Source: Asticcacaulis sp. MM231
GTDB lineage: Bacteria; Pseudomonadota; Alphaproteobacteria; Caulobacterales; Caulobacteraceae
Direction: 5' to 3'
Length of the DNA: 64,000 nucleotides
Assembly (NCBI RefSeq): GCF_964186625.1
Contig: NZ_OZ075108.1
Coordinates: 1,984,001-2,048,000 of the forward strand
Shown: positions 29,297 through 38,544 of the stretch, one piece after another
How the letters are laid out: each line of letters starts with the position of its first letter
How positions within the stretch are numbered: position 1 is the first letter of the stretch
Program-made: the position numbers and the translations under genes
Notes under the pieces: generated by a model
The model's database searches: none
Seen by the model: the letters and a program-made list of their open reading frames with translations, nothing else
Told to the model about the DNA's origin: nothing

Positions 29297-29958
29297 ACAT
29301 CTCCGCTCAGGACAAATTCTCTTATGAACGCCTCGTTACCAAGCGGCGCCGGATTTGGCCACACTAGATCACCGCTTAAGGCCTCATCTATGCGGAAAGC
29401 GTCCTGCGCCGCCTGTGCATAGATAGCGAAGGCCTGCGCCCGTTCAAGCGTAAGGGCGGAGATAAGCCCGGCGTCGAGTTCCTCCCCCGCGTCCTCATCG
29501 TCATAGTCCGAACCGGCGAAAATCGTGCGGGCGGCGTAATCGGCTTCGGCGCCAAGACCAGAATGATCGCGCCACATATCGTCCCAGCGCTTCATACGTG
29601 TATAAATGACGAGGCCAAGTTTCTTCATCTTCTTTGGGACGCTGAGATCACCAACGCCTTGTTCGCGCAAAGTCGAATCGAGCGCCAGCAAAAAGGAATC
29701 GAACAGCTTCTGCGCCGTCTCCTTCGCCTGTTCATGGCGCGGGTCGGCCGGATCCAAAGATTTCAAACGCGTCACAACCAGCCCGACATGGAAGGTCAGA
29801 AGCTCGAAACGCGCACCGATCGCATCATCAACGCCGTAATCGGTATAGAAAACCGGCAGGCGCGATTGCGCCACGCATGCCACGTAAAGCCGATCACCGA
29901 CCAGCTTAACGCCACGTGGTTTGAAGAGGGTTTTCAGCTTGTCCAGTAAGGGTCGCAT
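29293..29958 (-). CDS. Ubiquinol-cytochrome c chaperone (Cbp3 family)
   Basis: 221-residue protein of the CBP3/UQCC1 family, which helps assembly of cytochrome b into the bc1 complex. It contains the family core (LPVFYTDYGVDDAIGARFELLTFHVG, read here in two parts) and DLSVPKKMKKLGLVIYTRMKRWDDM. The gene overlaps the YceD gene by 4 bp, an arrangement common in alphaproteobacteria. It has no signal peptide, consistent with action on the cytoplasmic face of the membrane. Confidence 0.9.
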   Translation of the reverse strand: MRPLLDKLKTLFKPRGVKLVGDRLYVACVAQSRLPVFYTDYGVDDAIGARFELLTFHVGLVVTRLKSLDPADPRHEQAKETAQKLFDSFLLALDSTLREQGVGDLSVPKKMKKLGLVIYTRMKRWDDMWRDHSGLGAEADYAARTIFAGSDYDDEDAGEELDAGLISALTLERAQAFAIYAQAAQDAFRIDEALSGDLVWPNPAPLGNEAFIREFVLSGDV

Positions 29959-30141
29959 GAGGTTTTTCCGCCCTGTGCCTGCCGGTGAAAAGCTACGGCA
30001 AAACAGGCGCCTTGTCCTGAATTTTAGCCGTCACGATCCGGTAAAAATTTTCACTGTTCATGGCCATGTTTAGGCCTTAAGCTTGCCGTAAGCCTAAATT
30101 CCCTATAGGTCAAATGCGTTCGTTTACTAAACAGGATATTC

Positions 30142-30654
30142 ATGCGCCCCCTTTTGCCGAGAAAATGGCTATCTGTTAAGACAAGCCTTGCTCTGGTTGC
30201 CGCCACGGCCCTGACCCTGATGGGTACGGCCTGCGCCCCCACCATGACGCACCATGGTTATCTGTCGCACGACGCCAAGCCTTCGGTTGATATCAAGGTC
30301 GGCGATACCCAGGCCACCGTGCTCGATAAGCTCGGCGCGCCGTCGCAAACCTCGATCTACAACCCGTCGGAATGGTACTATATCGACCAGACCTCGATGA
30401 AGATGACCTACAAGCAATCGCGCGTCACCGCGCGCTCGGTCACTGTGGTCAATTTCGATAACACCACGCAGACGGTCGCCGCTGTAAAGACCCTGGCGCT
30501 CTCCGATGGCCGCACCCTGACGCCGAACCAGAACAAGACCCCTACCCGCGGCCGTTCACTGACCGCGCTTGAACAGGTCCTCGGCACCGTCGGTCACCAG
30601 CGCATCGACAACAGCCAGGATTCGAACCCCGGCAACCGGCGCCGCCAGGAATAG
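30142..30654 (+). CDS. bamE: Outer membrane assembly lipoprotein BamE
   Basis: Small lipoprotein subunit of the BAM complex. The 170-residue protein has a lipoprotein signal (TALTLMGTAC, lipid-attachment Cys at residue 32) and the SmpA/OmlA fold with the GDTQATVLDKLGAPSQTS helix-turn and YYIDQTSMKMTYKQSRV strands. The family's usual length is shorter; the extra C-terminal 40 residues are polar and low in complexity. A strong terminator follows. Confidence 0.9.
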   Translation: MRPLLPRKWLSVKTSLALVAATALTLMGTACAPTMTHHGYLSHDAKPSVDIKVGDTQATVLDKLGAPSQTSIYNPSEWYYIDQTSMKMTYKQSRVTARSVTVVNFDNTTQTVAAVKTLALSDGRTLTPNQNKTPTRGRSLTALEQVLGTVGHQRIDNSQDSNPGNRRRQE

Positions 30655-30676
30655 TTTTCGTTTCATGCCTGGTATC

Positions 30677-30711
30677 AAAAGCCCGCCCGGTTTGTTCCTG
30701 GCGGGCTTTTT
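30677..30711 (+). terminator. Terminator of bamE
   Basis: Perfect 11-bp stem AAAAGCCCGCC / GGCGGGCTTTT with a 12-nt loop and a T-run, 22 bp after the bamE stop. Confidence 0.9.
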
Positions 30712-30728
30712 CGTATGCAAGCAAGGAT

Positions 30729-30761
30729 AGTTATCCACGGATAAGCCAGATAAGCGCAGAT
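30729..30761. repeat. Left 33-bp inverted repeat flanking the GNAT gene
   Basis: Starts AGTTATCCACGGATAAGCC and matches the complement of 31274-31306 at 31 of 33 positions. It is composed of three related GATAAG/CAGAT units. Confidence 0.8.
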
Positions 30762-30803
30762 GTCCTTTGAACTTAAAGGCACGATGAACGTAAAATTTCT
30801 GCC

Positions 30804-31256
30804 CTAAGAGGCACGTGGAGGTAGTTTTCTCATCTGGAAACCGGTCTTGTTCTGTTCAAAACCCGCATCGTGATAAAATTTCAGTACGGCCGACTGTTTT
30901 GAGCCTGTAAGCAACATGACTTTGTAACAACCAGCACGCCAAGCCGCGTCAGTCGCATCTTTTAGGACGGCTTTGCCGTACCCCTTGTTGCGATGGGCTG
31001 GGTGGGTAACGACATTTTCTATTAAAGCATAAGGTGCGCCCGCGCGCGTGAGATTCGGGATCACGACTAAGGTACAGGTCGCTACAATATCCGCATCTAA
31101 GCATCCAACGAGAATATCGCTGCCGGGGTAAAGCTTCAGCCGTTCCCAGTTTTTCAAGGCGACCTCAACTGTCGTTTCTTTATCATCAGGGTTGAGATGC
31201 CGATACAGTTTCAGCAGTTGCGGCATATCTTCGCGGTCGGCAAATCGAATATTCAT
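30804..31256 (-). CDS. GNAT family N-acetyltransferase
   Basis: A 150-residue acetyltransferase with the acetyl-CoA binding motif A region HPAHRNKGYGKAVLKDA (the R/Q-x-x-G-x-G/A loop) and a C-terminal segment GCYKVMLLTGSKQSAVLKFYHDAGF typical of the fold. The substrate cannot be told. The gene stands alone between two copies of a 33-bp inverted repeat, and is more AT-rich than its neighbours, which suggests it was acquired. Confidence 0.85.
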   Translation of the reverse strand: MNIRFADREDMPQLLKLYRHLNPDDKETTVEVALKNWERLKLYPGSDILVGCLDADIVATCTLVVIPNLTRAGAPYALIENVVTHPAHRNKGYGKAVLKDATDAAWRAGCYKVMLLTGSKQSAVLKFYHDAGFEQNKTGFQMRKLPPRAS

Positions 31257-31273
31257 GTCACTCGGCGTAAAAT

Positions 31274-31306
31274 ATCTGTGCTTATCTGGCTTATCTGTGG
31301 ATAACT
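31274..31306. repeat. Right 33-bp inverted repeat flanking the GNAT gene
   Basis: Complement of 30729-30761 with two mismatches; it lies just upstream of the GNAT start codon. Confidence 0.8.
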
Positions 31307-31325
31307 TATCTTTCTTTCGAACATA

Positions 31326-31358
31326 ATATAGCCCCGCCGTTGCCGACGGGGGCTATAT
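31326..31358 (-). terminator. Terminator of hppA
   Basis: ATATAGCCCC and GGGGCTATAT form a 10-bp stem around a GC-rich inner hairpin, directly before the hppA stop codon on the downstream side. Confidence 0.7.
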
Positions 31359-31360
31359 AT

Positions 31361-33523
31361 TCAAGCGCCTCTGGCGATGACTGCCAGCATCAGCAACGCC
31401 ACGATATTGGTGATCTTGATCATCGGGTTGACCGCCGGACCGGCCGTATCCTTATAAGGATCGCCGACCGTATCACCGGTCACCGAGGCCTTGTGCGCCT
31501 CCGAGCCCTTGAGGTGACGCACGCCGTCCTTATCAACGAAGCCGTCCTCAAACGACTTCTTGGCGTTATCCCAGGCACCGCCGCCCGACGTCATCGACAC
31601 GGCCACGAAGAAGCCAGTGACGATCACGCCCAGGAGCATGGCGCCGAGCGATTCAAACGCCGGCACCGCGCCACCGATAAAGTAGACGATGACGAACAGA
31701 ACGATCGGTGACAGCACCGGCAGCAAGGACGGCACCACCATTTCGCGGATGGCCGCCTTGGTCAGCATATCGACCGCGCGGCCATAGTTGGGCTTGGACG
31801 TACCCGCCATGATGCCCGGATCTTCGCGGAACTGCTTGCGCACTTCCTCGACCACGGCCTGCGCCGCGCGCCCCACCGCCGTCATGCCCATACCGCCGAA
31901 GAGATACGGCAAGAGCCCGCCGATCAGGAGACCGACGACGACCCAAGGGCTCGACAGCGAGAAGGTCAGGTTGCCCATGCCCTCGAAGAACGACCCCGGC
32001 AGGGCGTGTTCGGCAAAGTATTTCAGATCGGAGGTATAGGCGGCGAAAAGCACCAGGGCACCTAAGCCCGCCGAACCGATGGCATAACCCTTGGTGACGG
32101 CCTTGGTGGTGTTGCCCACCGCATCGAGCGCATCGGTGGTGTGACGCACTTCCGGCGGCAGACCGGCCATTTCAGCGATGCCACCGGCATTATCCGTCAC
32201 CGGACCGAAGGCATCGAGCGCCACGATCATACCGGCCAGCGCCAGCATGGTGGTGGTGGCGATAGCGATGCCGAACAGGCCCGCCAGCAGGTAACAGCCG
32301 ATGATGCCGGCCACGATGATCAGCGCCGGCACGGCGGTGGCTTCCATCGAAACCGCGAGCCCCTGGATGACGTTGGTGCCGTGACCGGTGACCGAGGCCT
32401 GCGCGATCGAGACGACCGGCCGTTTGCCCGTGGCGGTGTAGTATTCCGTCACCACGATAAAGCCCGCCGTCACGGCCAGACCGACGAGACCGCAATAGAA
32501 CAGCGTCATGCCGGTGAAGGTAAAGGTGGTGCCGGCCGAAACATACGAAAAGGCGGTATCGAAGCCGAGGCCCGGCAGATACTTGATCACCGCCGCGATG
32601 GCGACGATCGACAAAAGACCGGTGGCGATGAGGCCCTTGTAGAGGGCGTTCATGATGTTGTTGTCCTTGCCGAGGCGGACAAAATAGGTGCCGATGATCG
32701 AGGTGATGATGCAAACGCCGCAGATCACCAGCGGCAGCAGCATCATCATGCCGACGTAAGGGCTGTCGCCAAAGAAGATGGCTGCCAGCACCATGGTGGC
32801 GACCGTGGTCACCGCGTAGGTCTCGAACAGGTCGGCCGCCATGCCGGCGCAATCGCCAACATTGTCGCCGACATTATCGGCGATGGTGGCGGGGTTACGG
32901 GGATCATCTTCGGGGATACCGGCCTCGACCTTGCCGACCATATCGCCGCCAACATCGGCGCCCTTGGTGAAGATACCGCCACCGAGACGGGCAAAAATCG
33001 AGATTAGTGATGCGCCGAAGCCGAGGGACACAAGGGCATTGATCAGGTCGCGGTCATGGGCGCCAAGCTTCAGCACTTCGGTCAGGTAGGCATAATAACC
33101 CGACACGCCGAGCAACGCGCCGCCGGCCACGAACAGGCCGGTGATGGCGCCAGCATTGAAGGCCAGCTTCAGCCCCTTGGCCAGGCTTTCCGAAGCAGCC
33201 TGCGCGGTCCGGACGTTGGCGCGTACCGAGATCAGCATACCGGCATAACCGGCCGCGCCCGAAAGCACCGAACCGATCAGGAAGCCGACGGCCGACAGGT
33301 GACCGAGAAAGACGAAGGCCAGAACGAAGATCACGACGCCGACTATGGCGATGGTGGTGTACTGACGCTTGAGGTAGGCCGCGGCCCCTTCCTGAATCGC
33401 CGCGGCGATTTCCTGCATACGCGCACTGCCCGCATTGGCTTTCAGCAGACCGAAGGTCTGGACAATGCCATACAACAGGCCAAGTATGCCAGCCACGATG
33501 GCGAGCATCAAAGCAATATTCAT
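31361..33523 (-). CDS. hppA: K+-insensitive proton-translocating pyrophosphatase
   Basis: Membrane enzyme that couples hydrolysis of pyrophosphate to proton export. The 720-residue protein has about 16 membrane helices. The catalytic loop carries [20 protein letters not shown] followed by [13 protein letters not shown]. The cation-determining motif reads [10 protein letters not shown]; Lys at this place marks K+-independent enzymes, whereas K+-dependent ones have Ala. The last catalytic loop is [10 protein letters not shown] and later [21 protein letters not shown]. It is transcribed alone. Confidence 0.96.
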   Translation of the reverse strand: MNIALMLAIVAGILGLLYGIVQTFGLLKANAGSARMQEIAAAIQEGAAAYLKRQYTTIAIVGVVIFVLAFVFLGHLSAVGFLIGSVLSGAAGYAGMLISVRANVRTAQAASESLAKGLKLAFNAGAITGLFVAGGALLGVSGYYAYLTEVLKLGAHDRDLINALVSLGFGASLISIFARLGGGIFTKGADVGGDMVGKVEAGIPEDDPRNPATIADNVGDNVGDCAGMAADLFETYAVTTVATMVLAAIFFGDSPYVGMMMLLPLVICGVCIITSIIGTYFVRLGKDNNIMNALYKGLIATGLLSIVAIAAVIKYLPGLGFDTAFSYVSAGTTFTFTGMTLFYCGLVGLAVTAGFIVVTEYYTATGKRPVVSIAQASVTGHGTNVIQGLAVSMEATAVPALIIVAGIIGCYLLAGLFGIAIATTTMLALAGMIVALDAFGPVTDNAGGIAEMAGLPPEVRHTTDALDAVGNTTKAVTKGYAIGSAGLGALVLFAAYTSDLKYFAEHALPGSFFEGMGNLTFSLSSPWVVVGLLIGGLLPYLFGGMGMTAVGRAAQAVVEEVRKQFREDPGIMAGTSKPNYGRAVDMLTKAAIREMVVPSLLPVLSPIVLFVIVYFIGGAVPAFESLGAMLLGVIVTGFFVAVSMTSGGGAWDNAKKSFEDGFVDKDGVRHLKGSEAHKASVTGDTVGDPYKDTAGPAVNPMIKITNIVALLMLAVIARGA

Positions 33524-33802
33524 AATGTAACCCCTGTGTCTTTATATTTAAGGCGTGTGCAGGGAATGCCGCGCCCGTTTATGCGCCAGAAAACAGTCCA
33601 GATTTCAGGGACTTGCTTTCTGGCAGACACGGAGATTGCCAAATGTTTAACTGAGTTTCAAGACCTGATCATGATGCAACCCATTATATTTCAAGGGTTT
33701 TCGCCCTGTGAATGCTGCATCGCAAAGGGTCGAATACTTATAGTTCATAGATTCAGGATGTTAGATGGGCCGCAGCGCAGCACAACCGCAGGCCGAAAGA
33801 CG

Positions 33803-34240
33803 CTAGAGCGGATGGCGTTTGGGGTTTTGCGCCAGAACGTCGATCGACTTGATCATGCCGGGGCCGGTAATCTTGGTCCATTCGGCCATCATCACCTGTT
33901 TGAAGCGCGGCTCGTCGAGCAGGTAGTCCTTGCCCGGCTGTCCGAACGACACCTTCGACGACACCCGCACCAAAGCGTCACGGAAATAGGGTTCCTTCTC
34001 GCGCAGTTTGGCTTCATCGGCCTTGATCGTCAGGTTGATGCGGACATTGAGGAAGATGTAGTTGGAAAGCTTGCCGTTTTCGGTGATCGGAATGGCGATG
34101 GCGCCAAGCTGGACCGAGGCGGCGCCGGCTTCCTTGGCGTCCTTCTTGCCCTCGCTGGCCATGACCGGCGCGGCACACAAGGCGACGGCACCGGCAAGAG
34201 CGGAGACAAGGAGATGGCGGCGGTCTGGCGATGTTGTCAT
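33803..34240 (-). CDS. FliL-like exported protein
   Basis: About 145 residues from the ATG at 34240, with a twin-arginine-like signal (SPDRRHLLVSALAGAVAL). The mature part (YIFLNVRINLTIKADEAKLREKEPYFRDALVRV) resembles the periplasmic domain of FliL and similar stator-associated proteins, but there is no membrane anchor other than the signal. No flagellar gene is adjacent. Assignment to a role in motility is weak. Confidence 0.6.
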   Translation of the reverse strand: MTTSPDRRHLLVSALAGAVALCAAPVMASEGKKDAKEAGAASVQLGAIAIPITENGKLSNYIFLNVRINLTIKADEAKLREKEPYFRDALVRVSSKVSFGQPGKDYLLDEPRFKQVMMAEWTKITGPGMIKSIDVLAQNPKRHPL

Positions 34241-34280
34241 GCCGCGATCATGCCGCACAATGGTTGATAACGGCTAAACG

Positions 34281-34312
34281 AAAAAAAGCTCCCCGGTGTG
34301 AACCGGAGAGCC
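34281..34312 (-). terminator. Terminator of the glycine-zipper protein gene
   Basis: Minus-strand stem GGCTCTCCGGT / ACCGGGGAGC with a 4-nt loop and a seven-T run, beginning 25 bp after the stop. Confidence 0.88.
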
Positions 34313-34336
34313 TTGAACCGGCGTAGATCGCTGCGC

Positions 34337-34894
34337 TTAGCGATTGTTGTGCCTGTTGCGATGACGGTTGTCGTTATTGCGCCCGTCGTGCCAGTGACCG
34401 TCCTTGTCACGCCAGCCATAGGGGTTGTCATTGTCATTGCGCCAGGCGTCGCCATAGGCATAGGGCGGTGGGCTGGTATGGCGGTAGCGGTCATAGTAGA
34501 CGCGCTCATAGCGATCGTTGGACGGGCGGTCCTTGTAATAAACCACCGAATAGCCGGAAGGCGGCGGCGCGGGATCGTAATAGGCGCCCTGGTAGGAATA
34601 GTATTCGCCGTTATAGCACTTGACGCTTGTCTTGCCGACATTGTTGCCGATCACGCCGCCGACCACCGCACCGCCGACCGTGCCAAGGCCGCGTTCGTTC
34701 TTGGAAATCTGGCTGCCGACCAGCCCCCCCAGCACAGCGCCGATAACCGTGCCGTTGGTCTGGGCCTCCTTTTTCTTTGCGTAACAATAGCCGTCATAGC
34801 CGCGCAGGTCACGATCCTGTGCCGAGGCCATCGCGGGGATAGCCATGGAAGCGGCCAGGCTTAAAAGCAGGCCGGTTTTCAATAAAGATGTCAT
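34337..34894 (-). CDS. Glycine zipper 2TM domain exported protein
   Basis: 185 residues with a Sec signal (cleaved near ASA-QD) and a glycine zipper (GTVIGAVLGGLVGSQISKNERGLG, then GGAVVGGVIGNNVG). The C-terminal half is rich in Tyr, Asp, Asn, Arg and His (YYKDRPSNDRYERVYYDRYRH and a RNRHNNR tail). Proteins of this type sit in the envelope; the function is not known. It has its own terminator. Confidence 0.85.
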   Translation of the reverse strand: MTSLLKTGLLLSLAASMAIPAMASAQDRDLRGYDGYCYAKKKEAQTNGTVIGAVLGGLVGSQISKNERGLGTVGGAVVGGVIGNNVGKTSVKCYNGEYYSYQGAYYDPAPPPSGYSVVYYKDRPSNDRYERVYYDRYRHTSPPPYAYGDAWRNDNDNPYGWRDKDGHWHDGRNNDNRHRNRHNNR

Positions 34895-35041
34895 CTCAGA
34901 TTACCTTCCGTTGTCGCCGCTTTTGCGGTTCGGCCTAAAGGCCGACACAGTGCGACGATGAAGGAGTTAACGCTGTATCATCACAGGCACAATCCGGTTG
35001 ACCGCTGTATTTGGGCTTGCCTTTATAAGGAAGTGGTAAGC

Positions 35042-36016
35042 CTAAAGCGGATGGGTGTAGCCCTTGGCCACGACATCCAGCCGGCGATCATCGGCCCAGA
35101 GTTCCGCACCGGCCGGGGTATCTTCGGAAACGCCAAGGCACATGCCGATCTCGTAGAAACCGGCCATGATCAGGGCCTTTGCGCCGGCCTCATCGGCGGT
35201 GCAGAGGATCTGGTAGTCATCGCCGCCGGTCACCAGATCGACCGGACTAAGGCCCGAAGCGATGGCGGCACGGGCGGACAGTGAGGTCGGCACCGTGTTG
35301 AGATCAAGCCGGATCATCAGGTTGTTGGCGCGTGCCAGATGATCGGCATCCGCCAGCAGGCCGTCCGACACATCCATCGAACTGCGCGCGTGTTCCAGAA
35401 TGACCGGTGCCAGATCGGTACGGATTTCCGGCAGGTGATAGGCGCTGATGACCTCGTTGACGTCGGCGTGCGACAGGCCCATGAGTTGGCCCTGCAAAGC
35501 TTTCAGCCCGAGATAGCCCTGACCGATATAGCCGCTGATCAGCACCTTGTCGCCGGCTCTTGCGCCGAGGCGCGACAGCGCCCTGCCCGCCGGTACGCGC
35601 CCAAACATCGTCATGGAAACGACCAGCGGCCCGTAGGTCGAGACGGTATCGCCACCAAACAGATCGAGACCGAAGCGGTCCTGCTCGGTCTTGAGGCCGC
35701 GGACGAAATCAGCTTTTTCAGCGTAAGACGTGCCGCGCGGCCAGGCCGTCATAAGCTGATAGCCATAGGGCTTGGCGCCCTTGGCGATGATATCGGAGAG
35801 ATTGACGCGCATCAGCTTGCGCGCCACCAGATCGAGCGGATCGTGCTCGAAAAAGTGGACGCCGGCCACCAGGGCATCGGTATTGATCACCAGATCCTGC
35901 GTGGAATCGCCAGCGATGACGGCGACATCATCGATCAGCCCCCTCGCCTCGCGGCTCAGGCCCGCCAGCGGTTTGAAAAGCTGATCAATGATGGAAAATT
36001 CGTCGTGTTCGCTCAT
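35042..36016 (-). CDS. thiL: Thiamine-monophosphate kinase
   Basis: Phosphorylates thiamine monophosphate to the active diphosphate. The protein has the AIR-synthase-like fold, with DDVAVIAGD near residue 33, DGLLADADHLA, and TGGDDYQILCTA at the C-terminal nucleotide site. I chose the ATG at 36016 (324 residues), which has GAGG at suitable spacing; ATG 36025 and TTG 36031 are in frame. thiL follows nusB in the alphaproteobacterial rib-nusB-thiL arrangement, but here a 349-bp repeat-rich gap separates them. Confidence 0.94.
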   Translation of the reverse strand: MSEHDEFSIIDQLFKPLAGLSREARGLIDDVAVIAGDSTQDLVINTDALVAGVHFFEHDPLDLVARKLMRVNLSDIIAKGAKPYGYQLMTAWPRGTSYAEKADFVRGLKTEQDRFGLDLFGGDTVSTYGPLVVSMTMFGRVPAGRALSRLGARAGDKVLISGYIGQGYLGLKALQGQLMGLSHADVNEVISAYHLPEIRTDLAPVILEHARSSMDVSDGLLADADHLARANNLMIRLDLNTVPTSLSARAAIASGLSPVDLVTGGDDYQILCTADEAGAKALIMAGFYEIGMCLGVSEDTPAGAELWADDRRLDVVAKGYTHPL

Positions 36017-36173
36017 CCGGCTCATCCTCAAGACTGACCGTTTTGCAACGAATCGGGGAAAAAGACGACAAAATTAAATGTGAATGCCCCAGAAAAGGCA
36101 GGTAAATCCATAGATTGCACAGATTTCACAGATTAAGAATGCGCTTGGTTTAGGTAGAACATACCGCCTTTAA

Positions 36174-36327
36174 TTCCCCTCTCCCCATTTTCATGGGGAG
36201 AGGATGACAAGCAAGGCGAAGCCGCAGATTGTCGGGTGAGGGGCTAATTTGGATTGCCCCTCACCCGGTCGCCTTCGCTTTGCTCGGCTCCCGTCCTCTC
36301 CCCGCTAAGCAGCGAGAGGGGAAAAAA
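36174..36327. repeat. Composite intergenic palindrome in the nusB-thiL gap
   Basis: Most of the 349-bp gap is repetitive. CCTCTCCCC pairs with GGGGAGAGG, a perfect 10-bp pair GGGTGAGGGG / CCCCTCACCC lies in the centre, and a third CCTCTCCCCGCT / AGCGAGAGG pair ends the element. Before it, 36113-36135 has the CAGATT repeats also seen near 26335. Confidence 0.7.
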
Positions 36328-36365
36328 CTGTGGATCACCTTAAGCCTATTTGGCCACTCAGAGCG

Positions 36366-36908
36366 CTACTTGCGCACGTCCGCAGCGATACCATCGAGCG
36401 CACCATTGACAAAGCGCGCCTCGGTTTCGCCGAAGAAGGCGCGGGCGATCTCGACATACTCGTTGATGATCACCTCAAGGCCGATATCCTTGCGGTATTT
36501 AAGCTCCCAGGTGCCAGCGCGCAGGATGGCGCGCACCGTCGTATCCAGTCGCTCGATGCGCCAGCCGGACGCCAGACGATTGATGATCAAGGGATCGATG
36601 ATGCCCTGTTCCTTGACGATGGCGCGGGCGCCCTCGGCGAAGAAGGCTTCGTCGGCGGCGGCCATCGGCTCGCCTTCGAGATCGCCATCAAAACGGAAAT
36701 CCGTAAATTCCTTGACCACGGTCTCGACGCCGGTGCCGGTGATTTCCATCTGATACAGCGCCTGAACCAGAACCAGACGCGCCACGGTGCGGGCGCGCTT
36801 GTCCTTGTTCGACAAGGACCGTGTCTCGGTTTCCTTGGCGTTCAGGTGCTCGATGACGGCCTTGAGGCTGGTCGGCTGAGGGGCCGCGCCCGAATCGTGC
36901 TCGCTCAT
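36366..36908 (-). CDS. nusB: Transcription antitermination factor NusB
   Basis: RNA-binding factor of the ribosomal antitermination complex, 180 residues from the ATG at 36908. The all-helical core is visible ([19 protein letters not shown], then [16 protein letters not shown] and [30 protein letters not shown]). The start overlaps the ribH stop in ATGA style, so translation is coupled. The open frame extends to 36956 without support. An N-terminal extension of about 30 residues precedes the family core. Confidence 0.94.
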   Translation of the reverse strand: MSEHDSGAAPQPTSLKAVIEHLNAKETETRSLSNKDKRARTVARLVLVQALYQMEITGTGVETVVKEFTDFRFDGDLEGEPMAAADEAFFAEGARAIVKEQGIIDPLIINRLASGWRIERLDTTVRAILRAGTWELKYRKDIGLEVIINEYVEIARAFFGETEARFVNGALDGIAADVRK

Positions 36909-37372
36909 TGGCTGCCATCCATCAGGGTCTTGCGCAGGCCGATCATGGTCAGGCACACCTTGGCGACCGTGCCGCCCTTGTCGCCTTCCGAACGGCGGGC
37001 ACGCACCCAGGCCTGATCCTCGTCCTCTACGGTGAGGATGCCGTAACCAATGGCCAGACGCTGCTTGTAGGAGAGCTCCATCAGGCCGCGCGCCAATTCG
37101 TTGCAGACATAGTCGTAATGGGTGGTGTCACCACGGATCACGCAGCCAAGCGCGACATAGCCATCATAGGCACGACCCATTGGACGATGCGCGGCCTCTT
37201 CGGCCATGGCGATGGCGGCGGGGATCTCGAAAGCGCCGGGAACGGTCACCACATCGTATTCGGCGCCCATCGCGCTCAGGGCGCCTTTAGCGCCCGCCAG
37301 AAGCTCGTCGGCGATGTCGTCGTAGAAGCGGCTTTCGACGATCAGGATGCGAAGCGGTGTTTCAAGGGTCAA
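36905..37372 (-). CDS. ribH: 6,7-dimethyl-8-ribityllumazine synthase
   Basis: Condenses the pyrimidine intermediate with 3,4-dihydroxy-2-butanone 4-phosphate to make lumazine, the penultimate step to riboflavin. The 155-residue protein shows [14 protein letters not shown], the [19 protein letters not shown] segment with the catalytic His, and [15 protein letters not shown] motif [13 protein letters not shown]. It sits between ribBA and nusB with 12 bp and overlapping spacing. Confidence 0.96.
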   Translation of the reverse strand: MTLETPLRILIVESRFYDDIADELLAGAKGALSAMGAEYDVVTVPGAFEIPAAIAMAEEAAHRPMGRAYDGYVALGCVIRGDTTHYDYVCNELARGLMELSYKQRLAIGYGILTVEDEDQAWVRARRSEGDKGGTVAKVCLTMIGLRKTLMDGSQ

Positions 37373-37384
37373 AGGGGGTTCTCT

Positions 37385-38539
37385 TTAATCTAGATTTTGC
37401 CAGTCCGTGATTGAGAGGCCGTAGCCTTCCAAAGCGGCTGGTTTCGGACGTGTTCCGCTGAGCGCTATCATATCTCGCACACCAAGGTCTAACAGGATTT
37501 GCGCACCAACGCCATAATCACGCAAACCGCGCGGACTTTGATCGGTCTCTTCAGTGGCGCCAAAGCGGCTGGAGAGCACCTTCGGGTCGGGATCACGCAG
37601 CATGACCATGACCGCCGGACCGTTGTGATCGGCCAGGATCTGCATGGCTTTCTGCACATGACCGGCACGCATGGAGGCACCGGCGCCGCCCAGGACATCG
37701 GAAGCGACATCGAGCTGGTGCATGCGCACGAGCGTCGGCTTGTTGGGCTGCGGCAGGTGCTTGACCAGCGCCAGATGTTCGGCACCATCGAGCTTGTTGC
37801 GATAGACATAGAGGCGGAACTGGCCGCCCCACTCCGAATCGAACGGACGCTCCAGCACGCGCTCGACAAAGCGCTCGGTGCGGCGACGATAGGCGATCAG
37901 GTCGGCGATGGTGCCAATCTTCATGCCGTGGGTCTGGGCGAAAACGATCAGGTCCGGCAGGCGCGCCATGGTGCCGTCATCATTGATGATTTCGCAGATC
38001 ACGCCGGCCGGATAGAGGCCCGCCATGCGCGAGATATCGACGGCCGCTTCGGTATGGCCGGCGCGCACCAGCACGCCGCCTTCGCGCGCCACCAGCGGGA
38101 AGACGTGACCGGGGCTGACGATATCGCCAGAATCCTTACTCGGATCGATGGCGACGGCGATGGTATGGGCGCGATCCTTCGGCGAAATGCCGGTCGAGAT
38201 GCCATCCTTGGCCTCGATCGAGACGGTGAAGGCCGTGCCGTTGCGCGCGCCGTTGTCGTGCACCATCGGCGGCAGACGCAGGGTTTTGGCCCGGTCGCCG
38301 GTGATCGACAGACACACCAGCCCACGGGCGAAACGCGCCATGAAATTGATGATATCGGGCGTCGCCATCTGGGCGGGGATGACGACATCGCCTTCGTTTT
38401 CACGATCTTCGGCATCGACCAGGATATAGGGGCGGCCGTTGCGGGCATCCTCAAGGATATCCTCAATGGAGGAGATCGGGCTGTCGTAGCCGTTGTCCGG
38501 GTTCATACCCAGGTCATTGGTGATCTTGTTCAGGCTCAT
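37385..38539 (-). CDS. ribB: 3,4-dihydroxy-2-butanone 4-phosphate synthase with a degenerate GTP cyclohydrolase II domain
   Basis: 384 residues. The N-terminal half is the RibB domain, which converts ribulose 5-phosphate to the four-carbon riboflavin precursor; VDAEDRENEGDVVIPA, RAGHTEAAVD and YPAGVICEI are intact. The C-terminal half aligns with GTP cyclohydrolase II but lacks the three zinc cysteines. Where active enzymes have a CLTGDVFGSLRCDCG-type stretch, this one has MHQLDVASDVLGGAGASMRA. So cyclohydrolase activity is not expected from this gene. It starts 5 bp after ribE. Confidence 0.93.
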   Translation of the reverse strand: MSLNKITNDLGMNPDNGYDSPISSIEDILEDARNGRPYILVDAEDRENEGDVVIPAQMATPDIINFMARFARGLVCLSITGDRAKTLRLPPMVHDNGARNGTAFTVSIEAKDGISTGISPKDRAHTIAVAIDPSKDSGDIVSPGHVFPLVAREGGVLVRAGHTEAAVDISRMAGLYPAGVICEIINDDGTMARLPDLIVFAQTHGMKIGTIADLIAYRRRTERFVERVLERPFDSEWGGQFRLYVYRNKLDGAEHLALVKHLPQPNKPTLVRMHQLDVASDVLGGAGASMRAGHVQKAMQILADHNGPAVMVMLRDPDPKVLSSRFGATEETDQSPRGLRDYGVGAQILLDLGVRDMIALSGTRPKPAALEGYGLSITDWQNLD

Positions 38540-38544
38540 TTTGA

